From Pseudomonadota bacterium (GTDB lineage: Bacteria; Pseudomonadota; Alphaproteobacteria; Rhizobiales; Beijerinckiaceae), in NCBI GenBank assembly GCA_020161575.1, contig JAIUNR010000005.1, positions 1 to 64,000 of the forward strand: a DNA stretch of 64,000 nucleotides, in the 5' to 3' direction. This document shows positions 28,245-37,294 of this stretch, piece after piece. The notes under the pieces are model-generated. The model was given only the letters and a program-made list of their open reading frames with translations. It searched no databases and was not told where the DNA came from. The stretch's first letter is position 1. Every line of letters starts with the position of its first letter. Position numbers and translations under genes: made by a program.

Positions 28245-28793
28245 TCACCCCTGATTGCCGGTATAGCTCAGCCGCCGGCGCATCCGTTCGATCATCGCTT
28301 CCTGCGCTTCGGTCGCGCCACCGTGAAGCGCCGCGATTTCACTCATCATCGCGAAAAGATCGTCCATTTCCTCGCGCGTGAGACGCGTATGGAAAAGCGG
28401 CGAGAGATCGGCGACGACATGATCGGCATCCTTCGCGGCGCGTGCAGCGAAAGCCGCGAGCGTGGTGTGATGCTCAGGCTTGCCTTCGAGTCCCAAGCGA
28501 TCCATCGCGATCTTGCTCAGGGCGAGATTCTGCTCGGCGGTAATCTCGCCACGCAGCATGGCAAGCTTGGTGAGCAGGATCATCGCCGCCTCGCGCGGGT
28601 CCTCCAGGGCACGAAGCGGCGCGCGCTGCGCCCGCTCGCGCGCATCGGCGATGGCCTTGGCGTTCTTGTTCTCGCTCTCGCGTTCCTTGCGGGTATCGAG
28701 CCAGTGATTGACGACCTGAATCCCGTTGCCCCAGATCATCCACAAGATCACGCCCCAGATGACCGCGCCGAGAATGACCCCGATGACCGGCAT
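28245..28793 (-). CDS. Membrane-anchored TerB-like protein
   Basis: The 182-residue product has one N-terminal membrane segment (VIGVILGAVIWGVILWMIW, residues 3-21), a basic and acidic linker (RKERESENKNAKAIADARER) and an all-helical C-terminal region from about 65 (DPREAAMILLTKLAMLRGEIT, HTRLTREEMDDLFAMMSEIA). The two-part helical layout and acidic spacing resemble TerB-like domains, but residue-level proof is weak. It follows kdsA by 11 bp on the same strand and is likely cotranscribed. The function is unknown. Confidence 0.75.
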   Translation of the reverse strand: MPVIGVILGAVIWGVILWMIWGNGIQVVNHWLDTRKERESENKNAKAIADARERAQRAPLRALEDPREAAMILLTKLAMLRGEITAEQNLALSKIAMDRLGLEGKPEHHTTLAAFAARAAKDADHVVADLSPLFHTRLTREEMDDLFAMMSEIAALHGGATEAQEAMIERMRRRLSYTGNQG

Positions 28794-28804
28794 GGCATTC
28801 TCCT

Positions 28805-29632
28805 TTACGCCTTGGCGAGCCGATCGAAGGCCATGAGCCGTTCGAGCAGGGCTTCCATCTCGTGAAGCGGCACCATGTTCGGCCCGTCGCAGGGCGCGTT
28901 GTCAGGGTCCTGATGCGTCTCGATGAAGAGGCCGGCGACGCCGACCGCGATCGCGGCGCGTGCGAGCATCGCGACGAATTCCCGATGTCCGCCGGAAGAA
29001 CCGCCCTGCCCGCCCGGTTCCTGCACCGAATGCGTCGCGTCGAAAATCACGGGGCAGCGGCATTGCTCGGCCATGATCGGCAGGGCACGGAAATCGGTGA
29101 CGAGCCTGTTATAGCCGAAGGTCACGCCGCGCTCGCAGGCCATCACCTGATCATTCCCCGCATCGCGCAGCTTCTGGATCACATGCTGCATGTCCCAGGG
29201 CGCGAGGAACTGGCCCTTCTTGACGTTGATCGCCTTGCCGGTCTTCGCCGCCGCGACGAGGAGATCGGTCTGGCGGCAGAGATAGGCCGGGATCTGGAGG
29301 ACATCGACCACCTTGGCGACTTCCGCGCATTGCCCGCTCTCGTGAACGTCGGTGATCACGGGGAAGCCGAAGTCGCGCTTGAGATCCGCGAAGACCGCCA
29401 TGCCCTTTTCGAGCCCGATGCCGCGGCTCGCGCTGTTCGAGGTGCGGTTGGCCTTGTCGAAGGAGGATTTGTAGACGAGGCCGATGCCGAGCCGGCCGCA
29501 GATCTCCTTGAGCGCACCCGCCATGTCATAGGCGTGCTGGCGGCTTTCCATCTGGCAGGGGCCGGCGATCAGCGCGAAGGGCAGATCATTGCCGAAGGTG
29601 ACATTGCCGATCTTCACGGTTGTTCCGGGCAT
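28805..29632 (-). CDS. kdsA: 3-deoxy-8-phosphooctulonate synthase KdsA
   Basis: KdsA condenses phosphoenolpyruvate with arabinose 5-phosphate to form Kdo 8-phosphate for the lipopolysaccharide inner core. Starting at 29632, after AAGGAATT, gives 275 residues. Landmarks are [16 protein letters not shown] near 20, the KANRTS loop in [49 protein letters not shown] and [12 protein letters not shown]. In FDATHSVQ the Asn-type metal-independent and Cys-type metal-dependent classes cannot be separated by eye. It lies between the small DUF1190-like gene and the TerB-like gene. Confidence 0.96.
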   Translation of the reverse strand: MPGTTVKIGNVTFGNDLPFALIAGPCQMESRQHAYDMAGALKEICGRLGIGLVYKSSFDKANRTSNSASRGIGLEKGMAVFADLKRDFGFPVITDVHESGQCAEVAKVVDVLQIPAYLCRQTDLLVAAAKTGKAINVKKGQFLAPWDMQHVIQKLRDAGNDQVMACERGVTFGYNRLVTDFRALPIMAEQCRCPVIFDATHSVQEPGGQGGSSGGHREFVAMLARAAIAVGVAGLFIETHQDPDNAPCDGPNMVPLHEMEALLERLMAFDRLAKA

Positions 29633-29646
29633 CCGAATTCCTTTCT

Positions 29647-30015
29647 TCAACGCTGGCTCGCGCCGGAGCCGATGCGGGTGTAGAGGGGCTCGCCTTTGGC
29701 CGTACCGTTTTGGTCGCGGGCAATGCAGACCTTTTCAGGCACGGGGACATAGCCGCCGACCACGACCGCATGCGGCTGGCAGCGGGCGAAGGCCTGCAGG
29801 CAATCGTTCTGGGTCGAAAACGGCGCGTAATCTTGGATGGCCTTGCGATGGGCCAGCGCGAAGCCCGCGCGGCAGAAGGCCGCATCGAAACCAGCCGCGG
29901 CCCGGCACTCGGCTTCGCTGGCGAAGGCCTTTCCACCGGGACACTCGCTCTGAAGCATGAAATACCCCATCACCGCGCCGACAAGGGCGAACAGGGCAAG
30001 GAACAGCGCGCGCAT
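29647..30015 (-). CDS. Small DUF1190-like cysteine-patterned protein
   Basis: The 122-residue product has an N-terminal signal or anchor ([20 protein letters not shown]) and a mature region with a repeated pattern: [18 protein letters not shown], then [30 protein letters not shown]. The order of EC, C, AxxxAP and NDC...C matches the N-terminal half of YgiB/DUF1190 proteins, one of which lies 2 kb upstream, so I read it as a short paralogue. Its ATG shares one base with the TGA of the VOC gene, indicating translational coupling, and kdsA follows by 14 bp. Confidence 0.7.
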   Translation of the reverse strand: MRALFLALFALVGAVMGYFMLQSECPGGKAFASEAECRAAAGFDAAFCRAGFALAHRKAIQDYAPFSTQNDCLQAFARCQPHAVVVGGYVPVPEKVCIARDQNGTAKGEPLYTRIGSGASQR

Positions 30016-30902
30016 CAGCGCCCGCCTTCCGCCACGAAACGCAAGGCGGTCAGGAAATCCGGGCGCGGCGGCAGGGTAGTGCCGCCAGCATGCGCCAGGG
30101 CCGGAATTCCCGCCGCATCGGCACGCGATTTCGCACCGGCGGGGTCATTCGTCTCGATCTCGAAGCCGGCGAAAACCGGGGTTTCCGCCTGCGGCGCCGC
30201 GCAACCATAGCGGAAGGCGAAGCCCTCGCGTGAGAGGACCTCGAAAATGGCGCGCTTGCCTTTCCCGTTCGGCCCAAACTCGATCTCGATGCCGAACGAG
30301 GTCGCACGCATCTCGCGTTCGCCGATAAAGGCAGCAAGGAAGATGTGGTGATCGGAAGGGTTCTCCGCCACCATGGTCACGCGGGCGATGCCCGTCGCGC
30401 CGTTTACATGTCGTTGCGCCGCCTCGGCCCAGAAATTCTGCGAAAAATGGTGCAGGCAGGAGAAGAAGATTGCCTCCGGCATCGCCTTGTCTTCGGCATT
30501 GGCGAGCGTGAAGGCAACTTCCGTCTCGCTGCCATCCGGGCGCCGCCCCTTGCGCGAGAAGTTGAATTCGTCGAATCCGCCGATGCCCGAGGCGGAAAAA
30601 TCGGCATTGTCGCCCGCCTTGCCCGCCAGCGCGATCATGCCGAGGCCGGGGCCGCGTTTGAGGACCTGCCCGACATAGGCGCCGAAGGAGCGCAGTTTCG
30701 GCTGGTGCGGGGGAATGAGGCCCGGTTCGGCAATATGGACAAGCTCCAGGAAAGTCCGGTCGCCGAGCTGGATGATCCGGTTCTCCGTGCCCCAGGGATG
30801 ACGGTTGACGGGGCCGACCTGAAACCTGAGAGTCTCGAAAAGCCGCGCCAGCGCGCCAAGATCCGCTCCGCAAATGACAAGATGATCGATCGCGCGCGCC
30901 AT
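30015..30902 (-). CDS. VOC (glyoxalase-like) family protein
   Basis: The 295-residue product, started at 30902 after CGGAAAG, begins ARAIDHLVICGADLGALARLFETLRFQVGP in the way vicinal-oxygen-chelate proteins do (shown here in two parts: ARAIDHLVICGADL and LARLFETLRFQVGP). It continues with HPWGTENRIIQLGDRTFLEL, the usual second strand with a Glu metal ligand. A second half around 170-250 suggests two VOC modules (Glyoxalase-like 3 type). The reaction is unknown; the family includes dioxygenases, isomerases and lyases. It is coupled to the small DUF1190-like gene by a one-base stop/start overlap, 63 bp after the ATP-grasp gene. Confidence 0.85.
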   Translation of the reverse strand: MARAIDHLVICGADLGALARLFETLRFQVGPVNRHPWGTENRIIQLGDRTFLELVHIAEPGLIPPHQPKLRSFGAYVGQVLKRGPGLGMIALAGKAGDNADFSASGIGGFDEFNFSRKGRRPDGSETEVAFTLANAEDKAMPEAIFFSCLHHFSQNFWAEAAQRHVNGATGIARVTMVAENPSDHHIFLAAFIGEREMRATSFGIEIEFGPNGKGKRAIFEVLSREGFAFRYGCAAPQAETPVFAGFEIETNDPAGAKSRADAAGIPALAHAGGTTLPPRPDFLTALRFVAEGGR

Positions 30903-30965
30903 GACACTTTCCGAAGGGCTGAACCGGGAGGTTCGTCTAGCATCGGCGGGGTGAAACGTCACCCC

Positions 30966-32129
30966 TCATGGCTCGATCACATGGGGCACGAAACGCGCGA
31001 GATTGCCGGTGATCGGCGAGCGGTCCTCGCGCACGAGCATGCCCGCCGGTTCGCTCGCCACCATCCAGGCGCCGAGAATGACATGGCCATGCCCGAACTC
31101 GGGGATCGTGATCTTCTGCTGGCGGATGAACCCTTCCTCGCCATAGGGGCCTTGCGTATCGCCGATCGCGCGCCCATGCTCGAACAGGCGCACATTCGAA
31201 CCCTCGCGCGAGAAAAGCGGCTTCTCGACATAGGAAGCCCCGAGATCCGGCGCCGCTTCATCCGGGAAATAGGCCGGGACGAGATTGGGATGCTTCGGCG
31301 CCATGCGCCAGAGATAGGGCAGCAGCCCCTTGTTGGAGAGCAGCGATTTCCAGATCGGCTCGATGAAGCGCGCGCCCGAGCCGGGGATCGCCTTGCCGAA
31401 TTCCTCGCGCAGGATCCACTCCCAAGGGTAGAGCTTGAACAGCATCTCGATCGGCGCGTTGCCGAGATCGACGAATTTTCCTTCCCTGGTGAGCCCGATC
31501 TCGTCGACATGGAGAAAGCTGGTCTTCACGCCCGCCTGCTCCGCGCATTCCTCGAGATAGGCGATGGTGCCGCGATCCTCCTCGCTGTCGCGCGCACAGG
31601 CGAAATGGAGGGAATAGGATCGGCCGTCGCGGAAATTTGCGAAGGCGGCGACAAGCTTGTCGTGCAGGGAATTATACTGGTCGGAGCCGCGCGGCAGCGT
31701 ACCGTTCGCGATCATCTCCTCCAGCCAGAGCCATTGGAAAACGCCGGTCTCCAGCAGGCCCGTGGGCGTATCGGCGTTGTATTCCAGCAGCTTTGCCGGC
31801 CCCTGCCCGTCATAGGCGAAATCGAAGCGCCCGTAGAGATTGCGGTCGCCGCGCTGCCAGCTGTCGTAGATCTCGGCCCAGAAGGCGCGCGGAATCGCGA
31901 GGCGCGTGAGGATCTCCTCGTCCCGGCAGGCATGGCCGACAAATTCCAGCGCCATTTCCTCCAGCTCCGCGGAGGGCGCCTCGATATCGCGCTCGATCTC
32001 CTCGAGCGTGAAAGCGAAGGCAGCACTTTCGTCCCAATAGGGTACGCCATCGGCGGAGTGAAAGGTGAAGCCGACTTTCTCGGCCTTTTCGCGCCAGTCC
32101 GGGCGCGGCGGAAGGGCGAGCCTGCGCAT
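30966..32129 (-). CDS. Glutathionylspermidine synthase-like ATP-grasp protein (YgiC/YjfC family)
   Basis: Starting at 32129 gives 387 residues, matching the E. coli YgiC and YjfC proteins. These resemble the synthetase half of glutathionylspermidine synthase, an ATP-grasp peptide-forming enzyme, but lack the amidase half and have no established substrate. Visible motifs are RFDFAYDGQGPAKLLEYNADTP (split here as RFDFAYDGQG and KLLEYNADTPTGLLE), FKLYPWEWI, EPIWKSLLSNKGLLP, YVEKPLFSREGSNVRL and HVILGAWMV, which form the ATP and metal site. The ATG lies one base after the DUF1190 stop codon, so the two are coupled. The frame extends far upstream inside the DUF1190 gene; that extension is not used. 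Confidence 0.93.
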   Translation of the reverse strand: MRRLALPPRPDWREKAEKVGFTFHSADGVPYWDESAAFAFTLEEIERDIEAPSAELEEMALEFVGHACRDEEILTRLAIPRAFWAEIYDSWQRGDRNLYGRFDFAYDGQGPAKLLEYNADTPTGLLETGVFQWLWLEEMIANGTLPRGSDQYNSLHDKLVAAFANFRDGRSYSLHFACARDSEEDRGTIAYLEECAEQAGVKTSFLHVDEIGLTREGKFVDLGNAPIEMLFKLYPWEWILREEFGKAIPGSGARFIEPIWKSLLSNKGLLPYLWRMAPKHPNLVPAYFPDEAAPDLGASYVEKPLFSREGSNVRLFEHGRAIGDTQGPYGEEGFIRQQKITIPEFGHGHVILGAWMVASEPAGMLVREDRSPITGNLARFVPHVIEP

Positions 32130-32130
32130 C

Positions 32131-32847
32131 CTACGACCCCGATGAGATCGATCGCCCGGTCGAGCCGAAGCCGCCGCGCGAAACCGTGCTGCCCGAACGG
32201 GAGGAGGACGCGCTGGACGAAGTTCCGATGGACGAGGATCTGGCACTGACGGCGCCGAGGCTGTGACGCGGCGCGGGCGGCGTGGTGGCGGCGCCCGGCA
32301 CGCGCGCCGTCGCGTTGGTCGGGCCATCCTGGCGGCTGACACCGTAGCCCGAGGAGGTCGAATAGCTGCGCCATCCGCTGCTGGAGGAAGACGAGGACGA
32401 GCTGGAGGATGCCTGCCGTGGCACCACGCAGCCCGGTTGCATCTGCGGCGTCACGCCGGGCGGACAGAGCGGGATGCCGCGCTGCGGCGGCAGCAAAGCC
32501 TGCGCCCGGCGGTTGTTCGAGAGGTGATTGGCGACCATCATGCCGATCATCGCCGGCACGAAGACGGAGGCCCCGTTGAAGCTCGCGGGTTTGCACTGGC
32601 CGGCACCATACTGGTTCTCGCATTCGCCGCTGTTGGCGAATTTCGGCGCGGCGGCAAGATGGTTGGCCTCGGCATTGCGATATTGCTCCTCGCATTGCTC
32701 GCGGGTGAGCAGGCCGGAGCGGACGCATTCGGTCGTATCCGAGAAGATCGCGGCGTCCTTGCTTTCGTCGCCGCTGCCGCGCCCGAGCCAGGCACCGGCG
32801 AGGATCACGCCGGTCGCGCCGAGGGCAATCGCGTGCGAGCGCTTCAT
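32131..32847 (-). CDS. DUF1190 (YgiB/YjfM) family protein
   Basis: The 238-residue product begins with a hydrophobic signal or anchor (HAIALGATGVILAGAWLG). It then has the DUF1190 pattern of cysteines: TECVRSGLLTREQCEEQYRNAE, AAPKFANSGECENQYGAGQC (each part under twenty residues as read). A variable C-terminal half contains a run of eleven serines and many Ser/Gly repeats, so it is probably a flexible surface or periplasmic tail. It lies between the DUF350 gene (9 bp) and the ATP-grasp gene (1 bp). The same trio occurs as yjfL-yjfM-yjfC in E. coli. The function is unknown. Confidence 0.9.
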   Translation of the reverse strand: MKRSHAIALGATGVILAGAWLGRGSGDESKDAAIFSDTTECVRSGLLTREQCEEQYRNAEANHLAAAPKFANSGECENQYGAGQCKPASFNGASVFVPAMIGMMVANHLSNNRRAQALLPPQRGIPLCPPGVTPQMQPGCVVPRQASSSSSSSSSSSGWRSYSTSSGYGVSRQDGPTNATARVPGAATTPPAPRHSLGAVSARSSSIGTSSSASSSRSGSTVSRGGFGSTGRSISSGS

Positions 32848-32856
32848 CGCGCCCTC

Positions 32857-33279
32857 CTAGAGGCTCATCGCCGCGGCATTGAGCATGCCGGAGGCGATCG
32901 AGACTGCCGCGAGGAAAATACCCGCCGCGATCATGTTGCTGCCGATCTTGCCGGAGAGGTCGGGCACCATCAGCCGTGCGGCGGCATAGGCGATGAGCTG
33001 GACAACGAAAGCCGCGAGCCCCCAGACCAGCATGTCGGGAATCGAGGTCGCCTGCTGGATCGCTTTTGCGAGCGGAATCACGAAACCGAGCATGGTTCCG
33101 CCAAGCGCGATGGCGGCGGTGGCGTTGCCTTCGCGGATCAGTCCCACCTCATCATGCGCGGTGAAGCGGATATAGACCATGAGGAACAGGGCCAGCAGGG
33201 CGGCGCCCACGACCATATACAGCAGGAACCACGGAATTCCGAGCAGCGAGGAGAGAAGTCCGGCACCGGCATGCATCAT
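32857..33279 (-). CDS. DUF350 family membrane protein (YjfL type)
   Basis: The 140-residue product is an integral membrane protein with four hydrophobic segments (about 12-37, 55-75, 84-104, 114-136) and a conserved-looking loop IREGNATAAIALGGTMLGF typical of DUF350. DUF350 proteins of the YjfL group lie next to DUF1190 and YgiC/YjfC genes; a link to ion movement or membrane homeostasis has been proposed for relatives but is unproven. Two consecutive ATG codons (33277-33279 and 33274-33276) can serve as start. The ribosome-binding site AGGAGG sits inside an 8-bp palindrome. Confidence 0.9.
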   Translation of the reverse strand: MMHAGAGLLSSLLGIPWFLLYMVVGAALLALFLMVYIRFTAHDEVGLIREGNATAAIALGGTMLGFVIPLAKAIQQATSIPDMLVWGLAAFVVQLIAYAAARLMVPDLSGKIGSNMIAAGIFLAAVSIASGMLNAAAMSL

Positions 33280-33282
33280 TGT

Positions 33283-33300
33283 CGATCCTCCTGAGGATCG
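33283..33300 (-). promoter_or_regulatory. Palindrome enclosing the DUF350 ribosome-binding site
   Basis: CGATCCTC (33283-33290) and GAGGATCG (33293-33300) form a perfect inverted repeat with two bases between. On the minus-strand mRNA the AGGAGG Shine-Dalgarno lies in its centre and 3' arm, four bases before the first start codon. Folding would hide the site, so this could limit translation of the first gene of the DUF350-DUF1190-ATP-grasp set. It could equally be a protein operator. Confidence 0.45.
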
Positions 33301-33384
33301 GAAGATGCCCCAGCGCGGGCCGGATGAAAAGGCGGAAGGTGCCCCCGCGCGGTGCGGGAACGCATCGCACAGGGGAAAACAGGC

Positions 33385-34002
33385 TTAGGCGGCGGAAATC
33401 AGCGCCCGTTCGACGAAATCAAGGCGGTCCTGTCCGTAGAAATTCTCGTCATCGACGAAATAGGTCGGCGCACCCAGCACGCCCCGGATGATCGCCTCCC
33501 GGCAATTGCGCGCGAGCTCCGCCTGGACATTCTCGCTCAGCGCCTCGTCCATCAGGGCCTCGGGATCGGCAAAACCCGCTTTTGCGCAAAGCGGGCCGAT
33601 CACCGCGCGGTCGGCGATGTCGCGATCCTCGATCCAGAGCGCCGAAAGAACAGCCAGGCTGAGCGCATCGACATCGCCCTTTTCGCCCCGCGTGACGGCA
33701 CGTTGCGCCGCGATCACGATTCCCGACGGAAGTTCCACCGGGCCATCATGGTGAACCGGCTCGCGCAGCAGCTTGATCCCCAGATGTCTGGCGTAACGCA
33801 GGGCATCGGTCATGGAATAAAGCGAACGCAGCGGCGGGCGCTCGCCGAAGGGCTGCCCGCCGATCGGCGGCATGATCACCGACAGCAGGATCGGGCGGTG
33901 GATGATGCGGCGATTATATTTCTTCGCCAGCGCATTCAGGCGCTCGGCCCCGAGCAGGGTGAAATTCGAACGGGTGGAGTAGTAATAGTCGATTGTTTTC
34001 AT
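33385..34002 (-). CDS. DsbA-family 2-hydroxychromene-2-carboxylate isomerase-like protein
   Basis: Starting at 34002 gives 205 residues of the thioredoxin-fold DSBA/kappa-GST group: IDYYYSTRSNFTLLGAERL at the N-terminus in place of a CxxC motif, an inserted helical domain, and the C-terminal VLGAPTYFVDDENFYGQDRLDFV, which is the conserved cis-proline region. Members act as glutathione-dependent isomerases (2-hydroxychromene-2-carboxylate isomerase, maleylpyruvate-type) or as GST-like enzymes. No aromatic-degradation genes are nearby, so the substrate is uncertain. It lies 75 bp downstream of pyrG. Confidence 0.85.
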   Translation of the reverse strand: MKTIDYYYSTRSNFTLLGAERLNALAKKYNRRIIHRPILLSVIMPPIGGQPFGERPPLRSLYSMTDALRYARHLGIKLLREPVHHDGPVELPSGIVIAAQRAVTRGEKGDVDALSLAVLSALWIEDRDIADRAVIGPLCAKAGFADPEALMDEALSENVQAELARNCREAIIRGVLGAPTYFVDDENFYGQDRLDFVERALISAA

Positions 34003-34077
34003 GCGCCACCGGATTGCGGAACGAGGAAGGAGCGCCAGCAGATCAGCGCGGGCGCCTGCTGGCAAGCTCCCCGATCG

Positions 34078-35718
<1,641 letters not shown>

Positions 35719-35798
35719 TTAGCGCTGTTGATCCGATTCGTGCAAAGCTTTTCGCCGCCATCCCCCGGAAATTGCCCTTGCCGGGCGGGTCATGCCGC

Positions 35799-35833
35799 AA
35801 AAAGAAAGGCGCCGCCCCGGAAGGCGGCGCTTT
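35799..35833 (-). terminator. Rho-independent terminator of secG
   Basis: On the minus strand an 8-bp GC stem (GCGCCGCC/GGCGGCGC, plus positions 35809-35816 and 35823-35830, 6-base loop) lies about 25 bases after the secG stop and is followed by CTTTCTTTTTG. This is a convincing intrinsic terminator, so pyrG should have its own promoter. Confidence 0.75.
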
Positions 35834-35857
35834 GGGTCGTCAAGAAGCGCGTGGCGC

Positions 35858-36217
35858 TTACGGTTTGGGCGGTGTGGTCCCCTGCTGCTGGCGCAGCTGG
35901 TCGAGCACGCTGCCACCCGGCGCCGGCGCGGCCGGCGTTCCGGTTCCGCCAATCGGCGGTGGCGCCACCACGTCAAGCGGCGCGGTCGGCGCGCGGCCGC
36001 GGGTGGCAACGACGCCCAGGGCGAGCGAGGTCACGAAGAAGGCCGCGCCGAGAATGGCCGTGGCGCGCGTGAGCAGGTTCGCCTGCCCGCGTCCGGACAT
36101 GAAGGAGGATGGGTTTGACCCCATGCCGAGCCCGCCGCCCTCGGAACGCTGGAGCAGGACAACCCCCGCCAGCGCGATGACGATGAGAAGGTGAACAACG
36201 ATAAGAACGGTTTCCAT
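35858..36217 (-). CDS. secG: Preprotein translocase subunit SecG
   Basis: SecG is the small membrane subunit of the SecYEG channel. The 119-residue product has two membrane segments (about 3-23 and 50-72), separated by the conserved cytoplasmic loop LLQRSEGGGLGMGSNPSSFM (20 residues) and followed by GRGQANLLTRATAILGAAFF. The C-terminal third is proline- and glutamine-rich, as usual in alphaproteobacterial SecG. It follows tpiA by 133 bp and ends before a clear terminator. Confidence 0.95.
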   Translation of the reverse strand: METVLIVVHLLIVIALAGVVLLQRSEGGGLGMGSNPSSFMSGRGQANLLTRATAILGAAFFVTSLALGVVATRGRAPTAPLDVVAPPPIGGTGTPAAPAPGGSVLDQLRQQQGTTPPKP

Positions 36218-36350
36218 CAGGAAGCCCCGGATGCAGCCGGAAATCCGGCCAGAAAAGGAAGAAGGCGCCTCATAGCTTCATTAGTGGGTGGGGGAAAGCG
36301 GAATTTCAACGCGCCATGCCGCCTGCCCGATAAAATCGTCGCTCCGCCCC

Positions 36351-37103
36351 TCACCCCGCCGCCTCGGCGATCGCCATGAAATCGACGGCCTTGAGCGAGG
36401 CGCCGCCCACCAGCGCGCCATCGACATCCGCGAGATCGAGGATTTCCTTCGCGTTCTGCGGCTTCACCGATCCGCCATAGAGAATGCGCATCTGCGCGGC
36501 CTGGTCCTTGCCGATCTCGCGGCCCAGGGTAGCGCGGATATCCGCGTGCATCTCGGCGATATCCTGGATCGTCGGCGTGAGCCCGGTGCCGATCGCCCAG
36601 ACCGGCTCATAGGCGATGACGACATTTGATGCCTTCGCGCCTTCCGGCAGCGAAGCCCTCACCTGCGCGCTGACCACCGCCAGCGCCTTGCCGGCCTCGC
36701 GCTCCGCGCGCGTCTCGCCGACGCAGACGATCGCGGTCATGCCCTCGGCGATGACGGCCGCTGCTTTCGCCTTGACATCGGCATCCGTCTCCGCGTGATC
36801 GGCACGCCGTTCCGAATGCCCCACGATCACGGCATTCGCGCCCGCATCAAAGAGCATCGCGGCCGAGAGATCGCCGGTATGGGCGCCCGATGTCTTGGCG
36901 TGGCAATCCTGCGCGCCGATGGCGATTCCCGACCCCAGCGCGCTGGCGACAGCGGGAAACAGCAGCGTCACCGGCGGGCAGACCACGAGATCGACCTTCG
37001 CGCGCAGGGCGGCGGGATAGGCCCGGGCCATGCCGGCCAGCTCGATCAGGCTCGCGCGCATGCCGTTCATCTTCCAGTTTCCGGCCACAAGCGGTTTGCG
37101 CAT
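36351..37103 (-). CDS. tpiA: Triosephosphate isomerase
   Basis: TpiA interconverts dihydroxyacetone phosphate and glyceraldehyde 3-phosphate. The 250-residue product shows the substrate-binding N-terminus VAGNWKMNG (Asn and Lys), the electrophilic His in VIVGHSERR, the catalytic-loop motif AYEPVWAIGTGLT and the phosphate-binding YGGSVKPQN. It is divergent from ppiD with 191 bp between the starts and lies upstream of secG. Confidence 0.97.
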   Translation of the reverse strand: MRKPLVAGNWKMNGMRASLIELAGMARAYPAALRAKVDLVVCPPVTLLFPAVASALGSGIAIGAQDCHAKTSGAHTGDLSAAMLFDAGANAVIVGHSERRADHAETDADVKAKAAAVIAEGMTAIVCVGETRAEREAGKALAVVSAQVRASLPEGAKASNVVIAYEPVWAIGTGLTPTIQDIAEMHADIRATLGREIGKDQAAQMRILYGGSVKPQNAKEILDLADVDGALVGGASLKAVDFMAIAEAAG

Positions 37104-37182
37104 TCCGATTCTCCCAAAGCGTTCCGTTTTTCTTGAAGCCGCCTAACACGGTGTGGAAGCGGCTTCAATCTCGCGCGGGCTG

Positions 37183-37230
37183 CCCGGCTCGCGCCTCTGT
37201 TGTTGTTTGGCCCGGCTCGCGCCTCTGTTG
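37183..37230. repeat. Direct repeat of 20 bp, period 28 bp
   Basis: The 20-mer CCCGGCTCGCGCCTCTGTTG occurs exactly at 37183-37202 and again at 37211-37230, separated by 8 bases. It lies in the gap between tpiA and ppiD, 65 bp upstream of the ppiD start. It could be a simple tandem duplication or a pair of binding sites. Confidence 0.8.
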
Positions 37231-37294
37231 CCTTCCGCGGCGCCAATCCCTATGGTCCGCGCCCGAAAGTCACCCGATCATCAAGCGACAGACC

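Noticed and set aside
27976-28248. 90-codon minus-strand frame in the cpdB upstream gap
   Set aside because: Overlaps the stop of the TerB-like gene, has no ribosome-binding site and no recognisable domain; left as unexplained spacer.
32130-32342. N-terminal extension of the ATP-grasp protein through the DUF1190 gene
   Set aside because: The extension is Arg/Pro-rich shadow sequence; the ATG at 32129 gives the family length.
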